DNA from: Perilla frutescens
Taxonomy: Eukaryota > Streptophyta > Magnoliopsida > Lamiales > Lamiaceae
Length of the DNA: 64,000 bases
Assembly: GCA_026008535.1 (NCBI GenBank)
Contig: BRKX01000014.1
Location: 22,590,694-22,654,693, forward strand
Direction of reading: 5' to 3'
Shown here: positions 1-11,236 of the stretch, piece by piece
Layout of the letters: the number at the start of each line of letters is the position of its first letter
How positions within the stretch are numbered: the first letter of the stretch is position 1
Position numbers and translations under genes: made by a program
Notes under the pieces: model-generated
The model's database searches: none
What the model was told of the DNA's origin: nothing
The model's input: the letters and a program-made list of their open reading frames with translations, nothing else

Positions 1-1933
1 CAACGAGTTGATGATCTTTTTTCGAGTTTCCACGAGGCTCACTACTTCCTACAAAAGTCGAATCATCGACTTAGCGGCCTCCTTTGAAGATTTCTAATGT
101 CTAACACGAATTTAAACAATATCCAACTAAACCACCTTTAACTAGGACTTAAACATAGATTGCACGACTTTAGAAAAACGTGAAGATTAAATCCTGAAAA
201 AAAAAACCCTTTGAAAACATCCAAAATGAATCACTAATTTTTCGGGATTTAATTTATTATAAATGGAGCTATTATTTAATTTTATTCAGCGGACCTCGAA
301 TACACTTTTTACTTGCCCAAAAATTACAAAAATAATACGGGATACTCTTATATATACGAGGACTCAATACTGAGACTTTGAGAATTTTTTGATAACACAT
401 GCTTCCGGAATAAAAATAACTGTCTACTTTTAAAAATTGAGATTCATCAAAACTCGTCCAAAAATTACGAAACTTGGCAGATTTATAGAGAATAATTTTT
501 CGAGCAACTTTGTAGAAGAAACCTTTTCGATTTGATGATTCAAAATAGTTGAAAATATCCAAAAACCGAACTGATCGGTGGCGGTAGCAGTTTCTGTTTT
601 CCGGCGATCTGACCGGTTTCCGATCACCGGATGACGACGGACTCAACATAACGAAATGTAGAGAACTTCAATATGCACAACATACTAAAATTTAAGCTTA
701 AACAGAGAAGAAACGAACTTGGAAAACAACGATAAGAATCGAAATACTAAACTTAGACGGAATTTAATGAAATAACGACGGAATTTAAATACAGAACTTA
801 AGTGGAACTTAAACGAAATAAATCGAGAATATCAATGAGAAATAATAACAGAAATACTATAACAGAAATACGATAATGAAAGACGGAAAGAAATGCAGAA
901 TTAAAGACAATAAAGAAATAGATTCGAGACCAACGAACAAGAATGGACGGAGTCGGGTGCGTCGAAGGAAGGTGGCTAGCTTGGCGTCTCGTCGAGTCGC
1001 AACGGCGGCAGAGCCGCCTTCTACAACCCAACGGTACCCCTAGCACCTTCCCTCACCGCATCCCTTCCACGCCACTCCGCTCATCGTCTCGGAGGAGAAC
1101 TCACGAAGAAACTCCTCACTTGATAAGAGCTTTTCTCTCAACTCTCAAGCTTTTCCCACTCTCTAGAATTTGAGAAATGGAGAGTGAATGGTACAAAAAG
1201 AGTGAAGGGGTGGTGTCCTATTTATAGGAAAAGCTTTGGCTTCTAGAAGAAGCCATTACAGTGTAAGGATACTGTAAAAGTTACCCCGAGTTCGGTTAAA
1301 AACTGCTTTATTTGATGTTAAGGTCCAAATGACCTCAGACACGAAATCTAAAAATACTGGGAGACTCGTTGGCTCGAATACTAGTGAATCAACTTGATTA
1401 GTGAGGAAGACGGGGTCATCAGAAGAAACACGAGTAAAGATTCCCTTTTTGGAATTACTTTTTACTATTCACTCAGACTGACAGTTTTTGCTCCCGAGCG
1501 TTCGATTGACCTCAGAATGGAAATTCATGAACGCCAACGGAATCCTTGAGTCATTTCTCATAAGAAGGGCCTGACGGATCTAGACTCAGATCAACAAAGA
1601 GGATTTCGTAAATTTCTCAAAACACGAACGCACGCAAAAATTACTATTCATTCATCCTTTAAATACGTTTTTCATCACTAGGAACTCAAATAATTTCAGA
1701 ATAAAATTCCGGGAACACCAGCACACTCCTTGAGTTAAAACCTTTCCAACGAGACCACAAATGGCCAAAACAGAGTTAAGATCAAAATTTCTGAAAAGAC
1801 GATTTCATGAAAATTGACCCATAAAGTCGTGACTGACATCTGACCTTAATTAACCTTAATTAAATTTCTTTCTTAACTAATTAATTACCATTAACAATCC
1901 TCTAAACCTTATTCAAAAATCTGGGGTGTTACA
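1..1933 (-). mobile_element. Gypsy-type LTR, cut by the window start
   Basis: Read on the minus strand this block begins at 1933 with TGTAACACCCCAG, a start common in plant Gypsy LTRs. It carries a TATAAATAGG box about 710 bases downstream and has no long open frame. No second LTR, primer site or coding region is visible, and the other end lies outside the window. It may be a solo LTR or one end of a larger element. It abuts the VARICOSE-bearing element at 1934, so it probably inserted into that element. Small open frames inside it have no recognisable product. Confidence 0.65.
1218..1227 (-). promoter_or_regulatory. TATA box of the LTR
   Basis: The minus strand reads TATAAATAGG here. It lies inside the LTR at a position that would place the U3/R boundary near 1190. 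Transcription would run towards lower coordinates. Confidence 0.5.
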
Positions 1934-2333
1934 GATAATTGCCACCAAAATACATCAATATTCCCACAAAACCAACAAAACCAAATCAATTTACTCATTG
2001 CTCTGAACATAACCAACAAAAGCAAATGTCATAAACTGTGATAAACTGAAATATTTCATCTGAATATACATCACTTCCAACAAGTTTGTTCCAGAAGCTC
2101 ATCAAAAAATATTCAGCAGTAATATTTCCAACACTAAAAACATCAATGTTTGTCTTGATGTTTTTGGACCCAAATGAATTTCCTTTCACTCATATTTATC
2201 CTAAATTTATCTGTAATAATGAAAAGAACAGAGTTTGTAGTTATAAAATCTATTTGCCCCGCACCTCCCCAAAAAAAGGGGAAAGAACCAGAACCACCAG
2301 AAGTAGATAGTCAAACTTGATGTTGTTCAATAC

Positions 2334-2886
2334 CTGAAGAGCTTGCCTGCCAGAAGTTAGAAATTGAGCTTGGATTTATCTAGCAACTACAGCTTCAAGC
2401 GTGGAGCTGACTGATTTCTCCAGTTGATTTACAGTTCTATCACCTACCCCTTTCTGATCACAATGATAATGTAAGTTCCCAGAAATGGTTGGACCAGAAA
2501 ACAAGCAAACAAATAGAGATCTTAACCTGGAAGCTCTCTGCAATGGAAGCAGAAATTGTTTTCTCAATGGCCGGACTAATTGTCCGCGCAACAGATTGCC
2601 CGATCTTGGCCACTTCTCTCTGGACCGTTTTTTCTATAATAGCAGGTAAATCTTTATTTAAGCAATTGCTAACCATATTTGTTAGTTGTTGCATACACTC
2701 CTTTGCTGCCTTTTCTTGTTTTGCATTTTCTTCATGAAGATGAGCCTGCAAAACATCAGAATTGGCTTTGACAGCTTTCTCCAAGCTCCCGCCCAAAGCT
2801 ACCTCGAGTCTTTTTCCCTCTTTGGTAACTGAAACAGCAACTATCATTGCCGTCTGCTTATGCATTTCATTTTGCATGATCACAAG
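2334..2886 (-). pseudogene. VCS: Broken VARICOSE (EDC4, mRNA-decapping scaffold) fragment
   Basis: Two exons are visible. The first, 2527-2886, follows a TTGCAG acceptor and ends at a GTTAAG donor. The second, 2334-2453, is exactly 40 codons long and ends at a GTATTG donor. The protein shows the C-terminal signature of plant VARICOSE, the scaffold of the mRNA decapping complex in cytoplasmic P-bodies: VTKEGKRLE, VKANSD, EENAKQEK, SNCLNKDLPAIIEKT, EKTISASIAESFQ and then QLEKSVSSTLE. A TAA stop at 2376-2378 interrupts the second exon, probably where the family has Gln, and the matching residues (IQAQF...TSGRQALQ) continue in the same frame after it. The WD40 half and the last exons are absent. 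It is therefore a nonfunctional gene fragment inside a transposon. Confidence 0.85.
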
Positions 2887-3548
2887 CTGCAAGAAAAGAG
2901 AGAAAATAAATAAATGATACAGGGGTGATGCAACTATCAAATGCAGTAAATCTATATACAATGAATTTGAATGTCAACAGAAACAAGTCTGTAGTTTTTT
3001 TTAAGACAATGTTAAGTTTAGCTCTAAATCTTTGCATACCAATTGAACAAAAGGAAGTCAAGTCAATAGAAATTCCCTGAAAGAAGTACTAAAGTTGGGA
3101 AGAATGTATTCAAAAATAGAAATGACAAGCAAGAATTTGAGCAACGCAACATTTGATCAGAATATCGTGATTAATGTTTAATCTAAAATGATTGGCTTCA
3201 TCAGCAATAAGAGAAATTTTGGTTACCGATGAGGTGACAACAAATCACTCATTCCACCACTTGGAAACGCAAACAAAATTACACTCCATCTCATTCATCT
3301 CAATTCATCTCAATTTACAAACCCCACAAATACAATCGGAATAAAATTAAAACAAACACGAACAAAAAGTAACTTTTGGGAGCAATATAAAAGGGAAATA
3401 ATGTTTAACACAAGGTAATAATTAATTAAATGCTATGAACAGATCCACATATCTACTCCCATCACATTGCACGATCAATGGTAGAAAATGGAATTCTTGA
3501 AAATGATAAAAAAAAGAAATAGATCAAGAGAAGAAATCTGAGAAGAAC

Positions 3549-3696
3549 CTGATAGCAGCATTGGGCGATTGAGTGGTGCAGATGAGATCTCTGAGTTAAA
3601 GAAGCAGAAAGGTGTGAAGGTTTTACAATGAAACAGCTGAGTCAGATCTGGAGGATAAATCAACCGCGAGACCTCGTAGAGCAGAAAGTGCAGCAT
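3549..3696 (-). other. Possible leading exon of the VARICOSE chimera
   Basis: An ATG at 3694-3696 opens 49 codons that reach a CAG|GTTCTT splice donor at 3549/3548. It lies upstream of the VARICOSE acceptor at 2887 on the same strand. I do not recognise the peptide as part of VARICOSE. It could be the first exon of a chimeric transcript of the element, or chance. Between 2887 and 3548 I see only intron-like AT-rich sequence. Confidence 0.25.
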
Positions 3697-4079
3697 TAAT
3701 GTAGTAGCAGCATCAACGATGAAGGTGGGGGTGAGTGTGAGTGTGAGGGCGATCGGCGAGGTGTGAGGACGAGCGGCGAGGTGTGATGGATGAGAGATTT
3801 AGGTCGTTTGAGAAATTTCACGATTTGGTTCCCAAATTTTACGAGACGTGTGTAATTTGAGAAATCTCAGATTTGGTTCCAAGATTGAAACGAGGTGCTA
3901 TTTAATTTGGGTGCTAAATTAGGGCAAAATTAGGGTTTTGATTTGGGTGGAATTTGGGAATTTCTTGAGGTAAGGGTTTGGATTTGAGAAATTAGAGATG
4001 TGGATCGCTTTTTGTTAGAATCCCGCTTGTTTTGGCCGCACGTGCGAGGTTTCCGTCTCTCAGCCTTTAACAGCTATTT

Positions 4080-4221
4080 AAATCTTTGGGACTAAAATGG
4101 ACATTTTGAATCCTATGGGACTAAAAGTGAGTGATTTTTTTGAAAAAGGACCAAAATAGACAGCTCTGGGACCAAAAGTGGAGCAAGGCATGTCCTATGG
4201 GACCAAAAGGGAAATTTTCTC
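4080..4221. repeat. Right terminal inverted repeat of the VARICOSE-bearing element
   Basis: The stretch contains spaced GGGACTAAAA and GGGACCAAAA units and ends GGGAAATTTTCTC. Copies occur inverted at 24364-24560 and in the same orientation at 36960-37141, where they bound another gene-carrying element. A CACGTGCG motif lies further in (about 4039) and is also present in the 24364 copy. Confidence 0.7.
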
Positions 4222-4398
4222 TATCAAACTGCCTCCCTCTTAATTTCTCTAATATTTCCTCCATTTCTTCCTTCACCTCCCACCTTTCTACCAAACAAGA
4301 TCATCCCTTTATTACAGTTTATTAGTAATCTTTACAAGGCAAGTAAGATAGAAAAGAGGAAAACCAAAAATAAAAAAGAAATTACAGATTCCATAACA
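4222..4398 (+). repeat. Left LTR remnant of the Gypsy element
   Basis: It matches the last 177 or so bases of the right LTR (about 19456-19632), with the same TATCAAACTGCCTCCC start and a CCATAACA end. The 5' part is missing where the neighbouring DNA element begins. Confidence 0.85.
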
Positions 4399-4400
4399 TT

Positions 4401-4415
4401 TGGTATCTCAGAGCC
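4401..4415 (+). other. Primer binding site of the Gypsy element
   Basis: TGGTATCTCAGAGCC lies two bases inside the left LTR. It resembles the initiator-methionine tRNA site (TGGTATCAGAGC) used by many plant retrotransposons. Confidence 0.6.
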
Positions 4416-4428
4416 TGTATTCCTGAGC

Positions 4429-7400
4429 ATGGCTAAGGGCACCAAACTGCGTGAAATATAAGAGGCACAGAAGCAGGTGGAGCAGAAGAGAGAAGCAGCA
4501 GAGCTCAAGCTGCAACAGTAAATAACAACTGTTAGTTCAGACATGAAAAGGTATATCTCTGGATCTGAAGAGAAGATGGATCAACTGGCTAAAATATTAT
4601 GTTCGATCCAGCTCCAACTGTCCAACCTGGACAAAGGGAAATAGGTACAGGAGGAGAGTTCTATCTTAGGGGAACCCCCATCTATGCCCAGAAGTTAGAG
4701 TAACCGCTATATACCCCCACCATCTAACAGGAATGGAGCCAACTATCCTATGCCTATGCAGCTAAACTATAACCGGGATGTGGTGGGATTTCAAGGTACA
4801 AACAATACCAATCATATACCCCATTTTCCTATATTTGATTTTCCAAGATTTGATGGTGATCAACCTAGGGCATGGATCTTGAAATGTCAAAGTTATTTTA
4901 GAATGGTACCCCACATTCCTGATGATTAGAGAGTCAACCTAGCAACTATGCATTTTGATGGCAAGGTAGCTCAGTGGTATCAAAATTCTTCTCTTAGAGA
5001 GGATGACATAACTTGGGAGCAGTTCTTGGATATTGTTTCTTCTAGGTTTGAGGAGTTGAAGGACACTAAGGTTATCTCTGAGTTCAACAAACTTAAGCAC
5101 ACAGACTCCTATTCTAATTATGTGGACAGGTTTGAAGAGCTCATAGCATGTATGTTACTGATAGGTAAAGGGAGTTTTTCAGAGAAATATTTCATCATCA
5201 ACTTTATTAGTGGGTTGGGTGAAGAAATTAAGTCCCTCATACACATGTTTAAACCCACTACTCTTAACCATGCTATAGAGCTGGGGCAACAACAGATCAT
5301 CAACCTAGAAGCTATGTCCAGGAAATTCAAAGCAAGTAACAAACCTAGCCCTACTAGCAGCTATAAGAGAGATGCCAACTGGACACATCCCGGTCAGAAG
5401 TCACAAATTTCCACAGGCAAAGCTCCTTTCAAATTGCTCACTGCTGCAGAGATGACTGCAAGGAGGGAAAAGGAATTATGTCATAATTGTGATGAGTTTT
5501 TTACCCCTGGGCATAAGTGCAAAAATAAGATTTCATATATGATCCTATGTGATGAAGAAGAAACAAATTATGTTCATGTTGGTGATGATACTCATGAAGA
5601 AGACCTAGCAGCAGACACTACAATCAACATAGAAGAAGTGCAGATGGCCCTGAATACACTTTCAGGCGAAGGAGAAACAACTACTATGAGAGTTATTGGG
5701 TATGTGAGAAATCAGAAGCTCCACATACTGATAGACTTGGGTAGCACTCTCAGTTTCATCAGAGAGTCCACAACAGAGGCTTTGGGTTGCAAGACTGACC
5801 CTACTAAACCTATTATGGTCAGGGTAGCCAATGGGAGCAGAATGATGAGCTCTACCGGAGTTCAGGTATTCAAATGAACTATGCAGGAACATTCCTTCAC
5901 CTACTTACCTAGAGTTCTAGCCACTGAGGGATATGACCTGATTCTAGGAGATGACTGGCTCAAGTCTTGCAGACCAATTGAACTAGATTATAACAGGATG
6001 ACATTTTCAATCAACTGGAGGGGCAAAAGGATCCAAATACAGGGTTAAACCACTACAGTAGATTACCAATACATTAGTGGTCACAACCTTTATCACATGA
6101 TTCACCACACTCATCCCTCACCTATAGAGGAAGTGTACTGGATCAGTATGAAGAAGAATGGGATCACAGATGATAACCAGCAGTTGAAGACTCTCTTGGA
6201 AGAGTTTCAAGATGTGTTTACAGAGCCACAAAGATTACCACCCAGCAGAGGAGTGGAACATCACATCACCCTTAAGCCTGGGAGCTCTCCCAAGCATCAA
6301 TATCCATACAAGGTGTCACATGATCAAAAGGATGAGATAGAAAGAATTGTTCAGGATTTACTAGTCACTGGCATGTTCCAAAACAGCAAGAGTCCTTTTT
6401 CCTCCCTTGTATTGTTGGTCAAGAAGAATGATGGTACCTGGAGAATGTGTGTGGACTATAGATATCTAAATGGGCTCACTGTCAAGCATGACTACCATAT
6501 TCCTATCATAGATGAACTACTGGATGAGCTTAATAGGGCCAGATATTTCTCCAAAATTGATCTCAGGTCAGGATACTTCCAGATCCTTATGAACCTTGAG
6601 CACAAGTATCTGACCTCTTTTAGCACACACAATGGCCAATATGAATTCCTAGTGATGCTATTTGGCTTATGTAATGCCCCAGCTACCTTTCAGTCACTAA
6701 TGAATCATATCTTTAGGCCCCTCCTAAGGAAATTTGTACTGGTATTCTTTGATGATATACTAGTCTATAATGGTAGTTGGGAGGAGCACTTGAAATATTT
6801 GAAGGAGGTTCTTACTATCCTTAGAAGGAACAAATTGTATGCCAAGCAGAGCAAGTATCATTTTGGGCAGGAAGAGATAGAGTACCTGGGACACATTATT
6901 TCTAAAGAAGGGGTGGCTACAAACCCCTCCAAGATTTCCAGTATGACCAATTGGCCAATTCCAACCAATATCAAACAGTTGAGGGGATTTCTAGGCCTTA
7001 CTGGGTACTACATGAAGTTTGTTAAAAATTATGGACTGCTCAGCAAGCCACTGACCTCACTCCTAAAGAAGGGCGCCTTTAAGTGGACTGAAGAGGCCAC
7101 TAAAGCTTTTGAACTCCTAAAGAAGGAAATGACTACCACTTCAGTGTTGGCCTTGCCAGACTTCTCCCTACCATTCATCTTGGAGACAGATGCCAGTGGC
7201 TTAGGAGTTGGAGTAGTACTCATGCAAAGGCATAGGCCTATTTCCTACATGAGCAAGGCTTTATGTGCCAAGAATCAGTTACTGTTAGTATATGAGAAGG
7301 AGTTCTTAGCAGTCCTAATGGTTGTGCAAAAATGGATGCATTATCTACAAGGCCGTAAGTTTATTATCAGAACAGACCAACATGCTTTGAAACATCTCCT

Positions 7401-7638
7401 AGATCAGAAAATCATGACTCTCATGAAACAAAAATGGATTACTAAGTTACTGGGCTTAAATTATGAGATTGAGTACAAGAAGGAGAGTGAGAACCGTGCT
7501 GTAGATGCTCTTTCAAGGAGACCCCCTACAGAAACAGGTTGTCTAGCTATCACCACAGTTGTGCCAACCTGGGTACAACAAATCTCAGATAGCTACAAAG
7601 GGGATCCCAATTCACCACCATTATGGAAGACAAACTGA
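4429..7638 (+). pseudogene. Gypsy gag, protease, reverse transcriptase and RNase H, with stops
   Basis: A single frame opens at the ATG at 4429 and can be followed to 7638 through about seven stop codons, including near 4459, 4927, 5875 and 6046. The open pieces are 4948-5877 and 6097-7638. The first holds the Gag core (FDGKVAQWYQ), a zinc knuckle (CHNC...GHKC) and the protease. The second holds reverse transcriptase with FFDDILVY as catalytic motif, then RNase H (ETDASG, RTDQHALKHLL) and AVDALSRRP at the junction to integrase. The protease site reads LIDLGSTLSF where this family normally has D-S-G, so the enzyme would be inactive even without the stops. It replicated by reverse transcription when alive and is now a fossil. 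Confidence 0.9.
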
Positions 7639-7639
7639 A

Positions 7640-8146
7640 GGAACCCACATCCCATCCTGACTATGAGTCATTGGACAATTTTCTCAAATTTAGAGGAAGG
7701 ACTGCAATGGGTAAGGGATCTAATGTGAAGGAGCTCTTACTTCAGGAAATGCACAACTGTCCTTATGGGGGGGGCATTCAGGCATTTTTGGTACCTACAT
7801 GAAGCTTAAGAGGCTTTTCTATTGGCCAAAAATGAAGGAAGATGTGGCCAATTGGGTCAACATACAGTTGCACTACTTGTAGTATCAGTAAATCCCAAGG
7901 GGGGCTTTACCCAGGACTGTTACATCCCCTCCTTATTCCTAGCCAAGCATGGACCCATATTTCCATGGATTTCATTGAGAGGTTGCCAAGTTCTTACAAG
8001 AAGAATGTCATTCTAGTGGTGATCGACAGATTTACCGAATATGGACATTTCATCTCCCTATCATACCCATACACAGCCCAATCTGTAGCCAAGGTGTTTT
8101 TAGACACGGTGTATAAACTTCATGGGCAGCCTGTTAGCTTGGTGAC
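7640..8146 (+). pseudogene. Gypsy integrase, N-terminal part
   Basis: The zinc-binding start (HSG...YWPKMKEDV, then CTTC) spans frameshifts between about 7650 and 7880. The catalytic core begins with ISMDFIERLP (first Asp) and runs to 8146. There the Athila LTR interrupts the coding sequence between codons leading to the second catalytic Asp. The frame resumes at 18237 once one copy of GTGAC is discounted. Confidence 0.85.
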
Positions 8147-9508
8147 TGGTGTGTCATTTTTCACCAAAAATAATCCGACACGCAGTCGGTATGCCCACAC
8201 TACCCAGAATAGTAGCAAGCAAGATCGTCTCCCAAAGGACCGGTGAGAACTATTCAAACCTTCATTTTGCAGTAACCAACTTTCCACACGAATATCTTGA
8301 TTATAATGTAAAAACCAAATTTAAAAGCAATTAAACAAATGTAGTTTTCTTAACAAATTTAAAGGTATTCGGGCTTCCAATTAACTCCACTCTAGCTTAA
8401 TTATTCCGATCCTCGATGCAAAGATATTTCCAATTAACGCATGCAAATCAGTTATAGCCACCGAAGACACTTACTGATGCAACTTAATTTCTCCTTAGTT
8501 TCTCGACAATCAGGAAGGCACTTCACTAATTACTTCTCTAATGGACTGACAACCGTAAGAGACACTCTATAGATTTAATGAGCCGACAGTGTTAAACACT
8601 AAAGAATCAAAACCAACAGACTCTGACACAGGACTGTCGAATTAAGACTGCTCTTTTCTCGTTTCTGAAGAATCGTTGTACCACTAATTAAACCTAAACC
8701 ACAATTATGGATGGCCAATTTAATTGGCTACTAATTAATTCCGATCTACTAAATATTTGCAACTACCTAGCAGAGCCGAAACAATTAACAACTTTAAACA
8801 TAGAGAATCACAAATACATGCAATTAATTAAAGCAAAAAGAACATTTAGATCTCACAAAATAATTATACCAGGGATTCGTTAATCTTCACCGGAATAGAA
8901 CGCGTTTAGCTTAAATTCATACTTGGATTTGCAATTCATAAATTAATTGAAAAGATGAACGATAAAGAAAGGAATAAAGAAAGAATGAAATTGAATTAAA
9001 ATCTGCAGAGGAAAAATTACGTTTCTAGCGTCTCTCTCTCTCTCTGTGTCTGACGTTGGAAAATACTGTACTGCAATGGATACTGTAATAATAGAGTCCT
9101 ACTCTATCTATAAGTCTTTTATACCAATCATTAACTAATTAATTAATAAAAGAAATCTAATCTTAATCCAACTAGGAAAATAATAAAAATAAAGTCCAAA
9201 AGTAATAAAAATAGCCCAAATTTCGTCCATGGCCCACAGCTGGTGCATATCCACTATCTCCAGTCCAAATACTCGCACAGTCCACCAGTCGGTATGCCCA
9301 TACCGACTGCTTTCCAGACTCTTCAGCTTTCTTCAATCCAATTGTGTCCAAACCTTTCAAAACAATGCCATTATCTCCACTTCCATGTCAACCACCTGAA
9401 ATTAACCACAAGACACAATTCTTCCCCAAAACTTGACCAAGGAATGAGTAACTACGCAAAAATATACCAAAAATGACAAAAAATATATACGAAATAACAA
9501 CTTAATCA
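8147..9508 (-). repeat. 3' LTR of the Athila element
   Basis: It is 1,362 bp, with plus-strand ends TGGTGTGTC and CTTAATCA. It is very similar to 16685-18231 apart from a tandem duplication present only in the latter. A near-identical 62-codon open frame occurs in both LTRs (9172-9360, 17894-18082 on the minus strand) but resembles no protein I know. Confidence 0.95.
9286..9309. promoter_or_regulatory. Perfect inverted repeat in the LTR
   Basis: Two 11-base arms, CAGTCGGTATG and CATACCGACTG, flank a central CC. The same structure is at 18008-18031 in the other LTR, and related copies recur through this element and the Athila element at 51423. The arrangement would suit a dimeric DNA-binding protein. 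The function is unknown. Confidence 0.6.
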
Positions 9509-10076
9509 AGCCCCCCCCACACTTAGACAATGTTCGTCCTCGAGCAACACTAAACAAAAGAAAGACTCAAGAAAAACTCAAAGACGACAAGACAGTCATT
9601 GGTAACCTTCAATGGAAAACAATCAATGTTAGAGACAAGATACAATCATCCACAAACCACAAACCACAAACCAATCTCTTGTTTCATAAAGATGTATACA
9701 TGCTCTTCATTCAAGTCGAAAACATGCAAAACCAATCTTGCCTCACCAAGGTCACTCAAATTCTCTCAATAGAAGATATGGACAGAATATAATTCACACA
9801 AATCGTAACTTGATGCTTTCAAACATAAATTTGCCCATATGTCAAAATCTCTACCATGCAAATGAGATCTATACACAAATCAAAATGTCTTTTTTTGCAC
9901 TGGCTGTAGCGGAGCTAGGGTATATAGGTAGGATAGAAAGGATGAAATGGCTAAAATAATTGAAAACATGTAAGCGTATCAAATACATTCACCAAGCTTG
10001 TCTGCAATTTCCCAAATAAATCAACAAAAATCAATAATATTTTACTTGGCTTCCAATAATACAAGGCAACCAAATT
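9509..10076 (-). other. 3' noncoding region and polypurine tract of the Athila element
   Basis: The minus strand just before the LTR reads AAGTGTGGGGGGGGCT (9509-9524), a polypurine tract. The rest matches the equivalent part of the second Athila element (52807-53340), with shared phrases such as CCTCGAGCA and TGCCTCACCAAG. No gene is seen. Confidence 0.75.
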
Positions 10077-11235
10077 GTAACGCCCCAATTTCACTTTTAA
10101 TAGAAAAAGGTACGTTATCCATGTTTTTCATTAATAAAAATATTTTACTTGAAATACAGTGGAAGTTTCTAAGCATAACTCGACATTTATTACATAAAAT
10201 AACGTCAAAAATAAATTAAATATTTAATCGTGCTTGATCACTTGACCACCATCATCACATCTTGTTCGCTACGCATCACTCGAGACAACACCTGAAAAGA
10301 TAAGTAGTTTTGGGGTGAGTACTACTGACTCAGTGGGGAGTGTCCAATTATTCAAACTATATATCAAACAGAATAATATGTAAATCATAAACTTGTGTTC
10401 AGTCCGTAGACCAAACCATGTAGCCCGGAGGCTCTGCGTGATAGCTCGAAAGCTCTGCGTGATAGCTCGTAGGCTCTGCATGTATAGTCCAAAGGCTCTG
10501 CGTTATAACCCATAGGCTCTTGTTATGCTGTGACATCACATATATTCGGTAAAACATATAGAGAGGATAATAGGGACAAGTTCAACGTAAAACTCCACCT
10601 TAACCTTGACCTTGATATTAACCGATTAAGTCGTGCGCGCCCTATAATTAATTATCTTGAATTAATACAATGCATAACATGATGTAATAAAACTATGCAT
10701 GAGGCTAATCTATGATGCATGCTCAAAAGCAACTAATGCCAAGTTATCATGAGTGTGTGTGTGTGTGTGTGTGTGTGTATCACGAAATGATGAAAAATGC
10801 TAAAAGATTTTAGCTAATGTATTGGTTAACTTTACCAACCAACCTACGTAACTATGTATGCACACACATATATATATTATATATATATATAATATATATA
10901 ATATATTGCATCTGATTAATTATAACTATAATTAATTATTGCATCTGTGATCGGTATTATAAGTGGAGTGGAGTTCGTTGGATCCGGAATACCCTTTTTA
11001 TCATTGATTTAATTCAGTTCCTTTGCACACTTATTTTCGTTAGTTGGCTAAATAAATTCTGCAATTATTTTGTTATAAAATTCACGAGTTTCTGGAGGTT
11101 TGGGCACGCAGACTGAAAGTCAAGAGTAATCCTCGCCGGTCCTTTGGGAGACGATCCTGCTCGCCACTGTACTCTGCAGTGTGGGCTTGCCGATGAAAGT
11201 CGGAACATTTATTTTTGGTGAAAAATGACGCACCA
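10077..11235. repeat. LTR-like insertions in the Athila 3' region
   Basis: Position 10077 begins TGTAACGCCCCAATTTCAC, a Gypsy LTR-like start. It runs through four imperfect GGCTCTGCGT-type repeats (10430-10505), a GT microsatellite (about 10752-10779) and an AT tract (about 10865-10905). The last part, roughly 10970-11235, is the end of an Athila-type LTR in plus orientation, opposite to the host element. It resembles the LTR starts at 51423 and 57342 when reversed. At 11236 the host integrase reading frame resumes. The two parts do not share a target duplication, so they are probably separate fragments. Confidence 0.5.
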
Positions 11236-11236
11236 A

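Larger units (their letters stand above)
1934..4221 (-). mobile_element. Remnant of a gene-carrying terminal-inverted-repeat element
   Basis: The right end (about 4080-4221) is a repeat full of GGGACCAAAA motifs. It closely resembles both ends of the element at 24364-37141. The left end is missing because the LTR at 1-1933 cuts it off. The interior holds a VARICOSE fragment on the minus strand and a possible leading exon at 3549-3696. At 4221/4222 it joins directly to the inner part of an LTR of the neighbouring Gypsy element, so it seems to have inserted into that LTR. That this is a Pack-MULE-like capture is inference from the shared ends and the captured gene. Confidence 0.6.

Noticed and set aside
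4401..4415. Possible tRNA gene remnant
   Set aside because: The match is only to the 3' end complement of an initiator tRNA directly after an LTR, as expected for a primer site.
9172..9360. 62-codon open frame on the minus strand, repeated at 17894-18082
   Set aside because: It lies in both LTRs of the first Athila, overlaps the inverted-repeat motif and resembles no protein. Its duplication simply reflects the two LTRs.
10077..11235. A single solo LTR spanning this block
   Set aside because: The bases before 10077 (CCAAAT) and after 11235 (ACCTT) do not form a target duplication, and the end belongs to an Athila-type LTR while the start does not.
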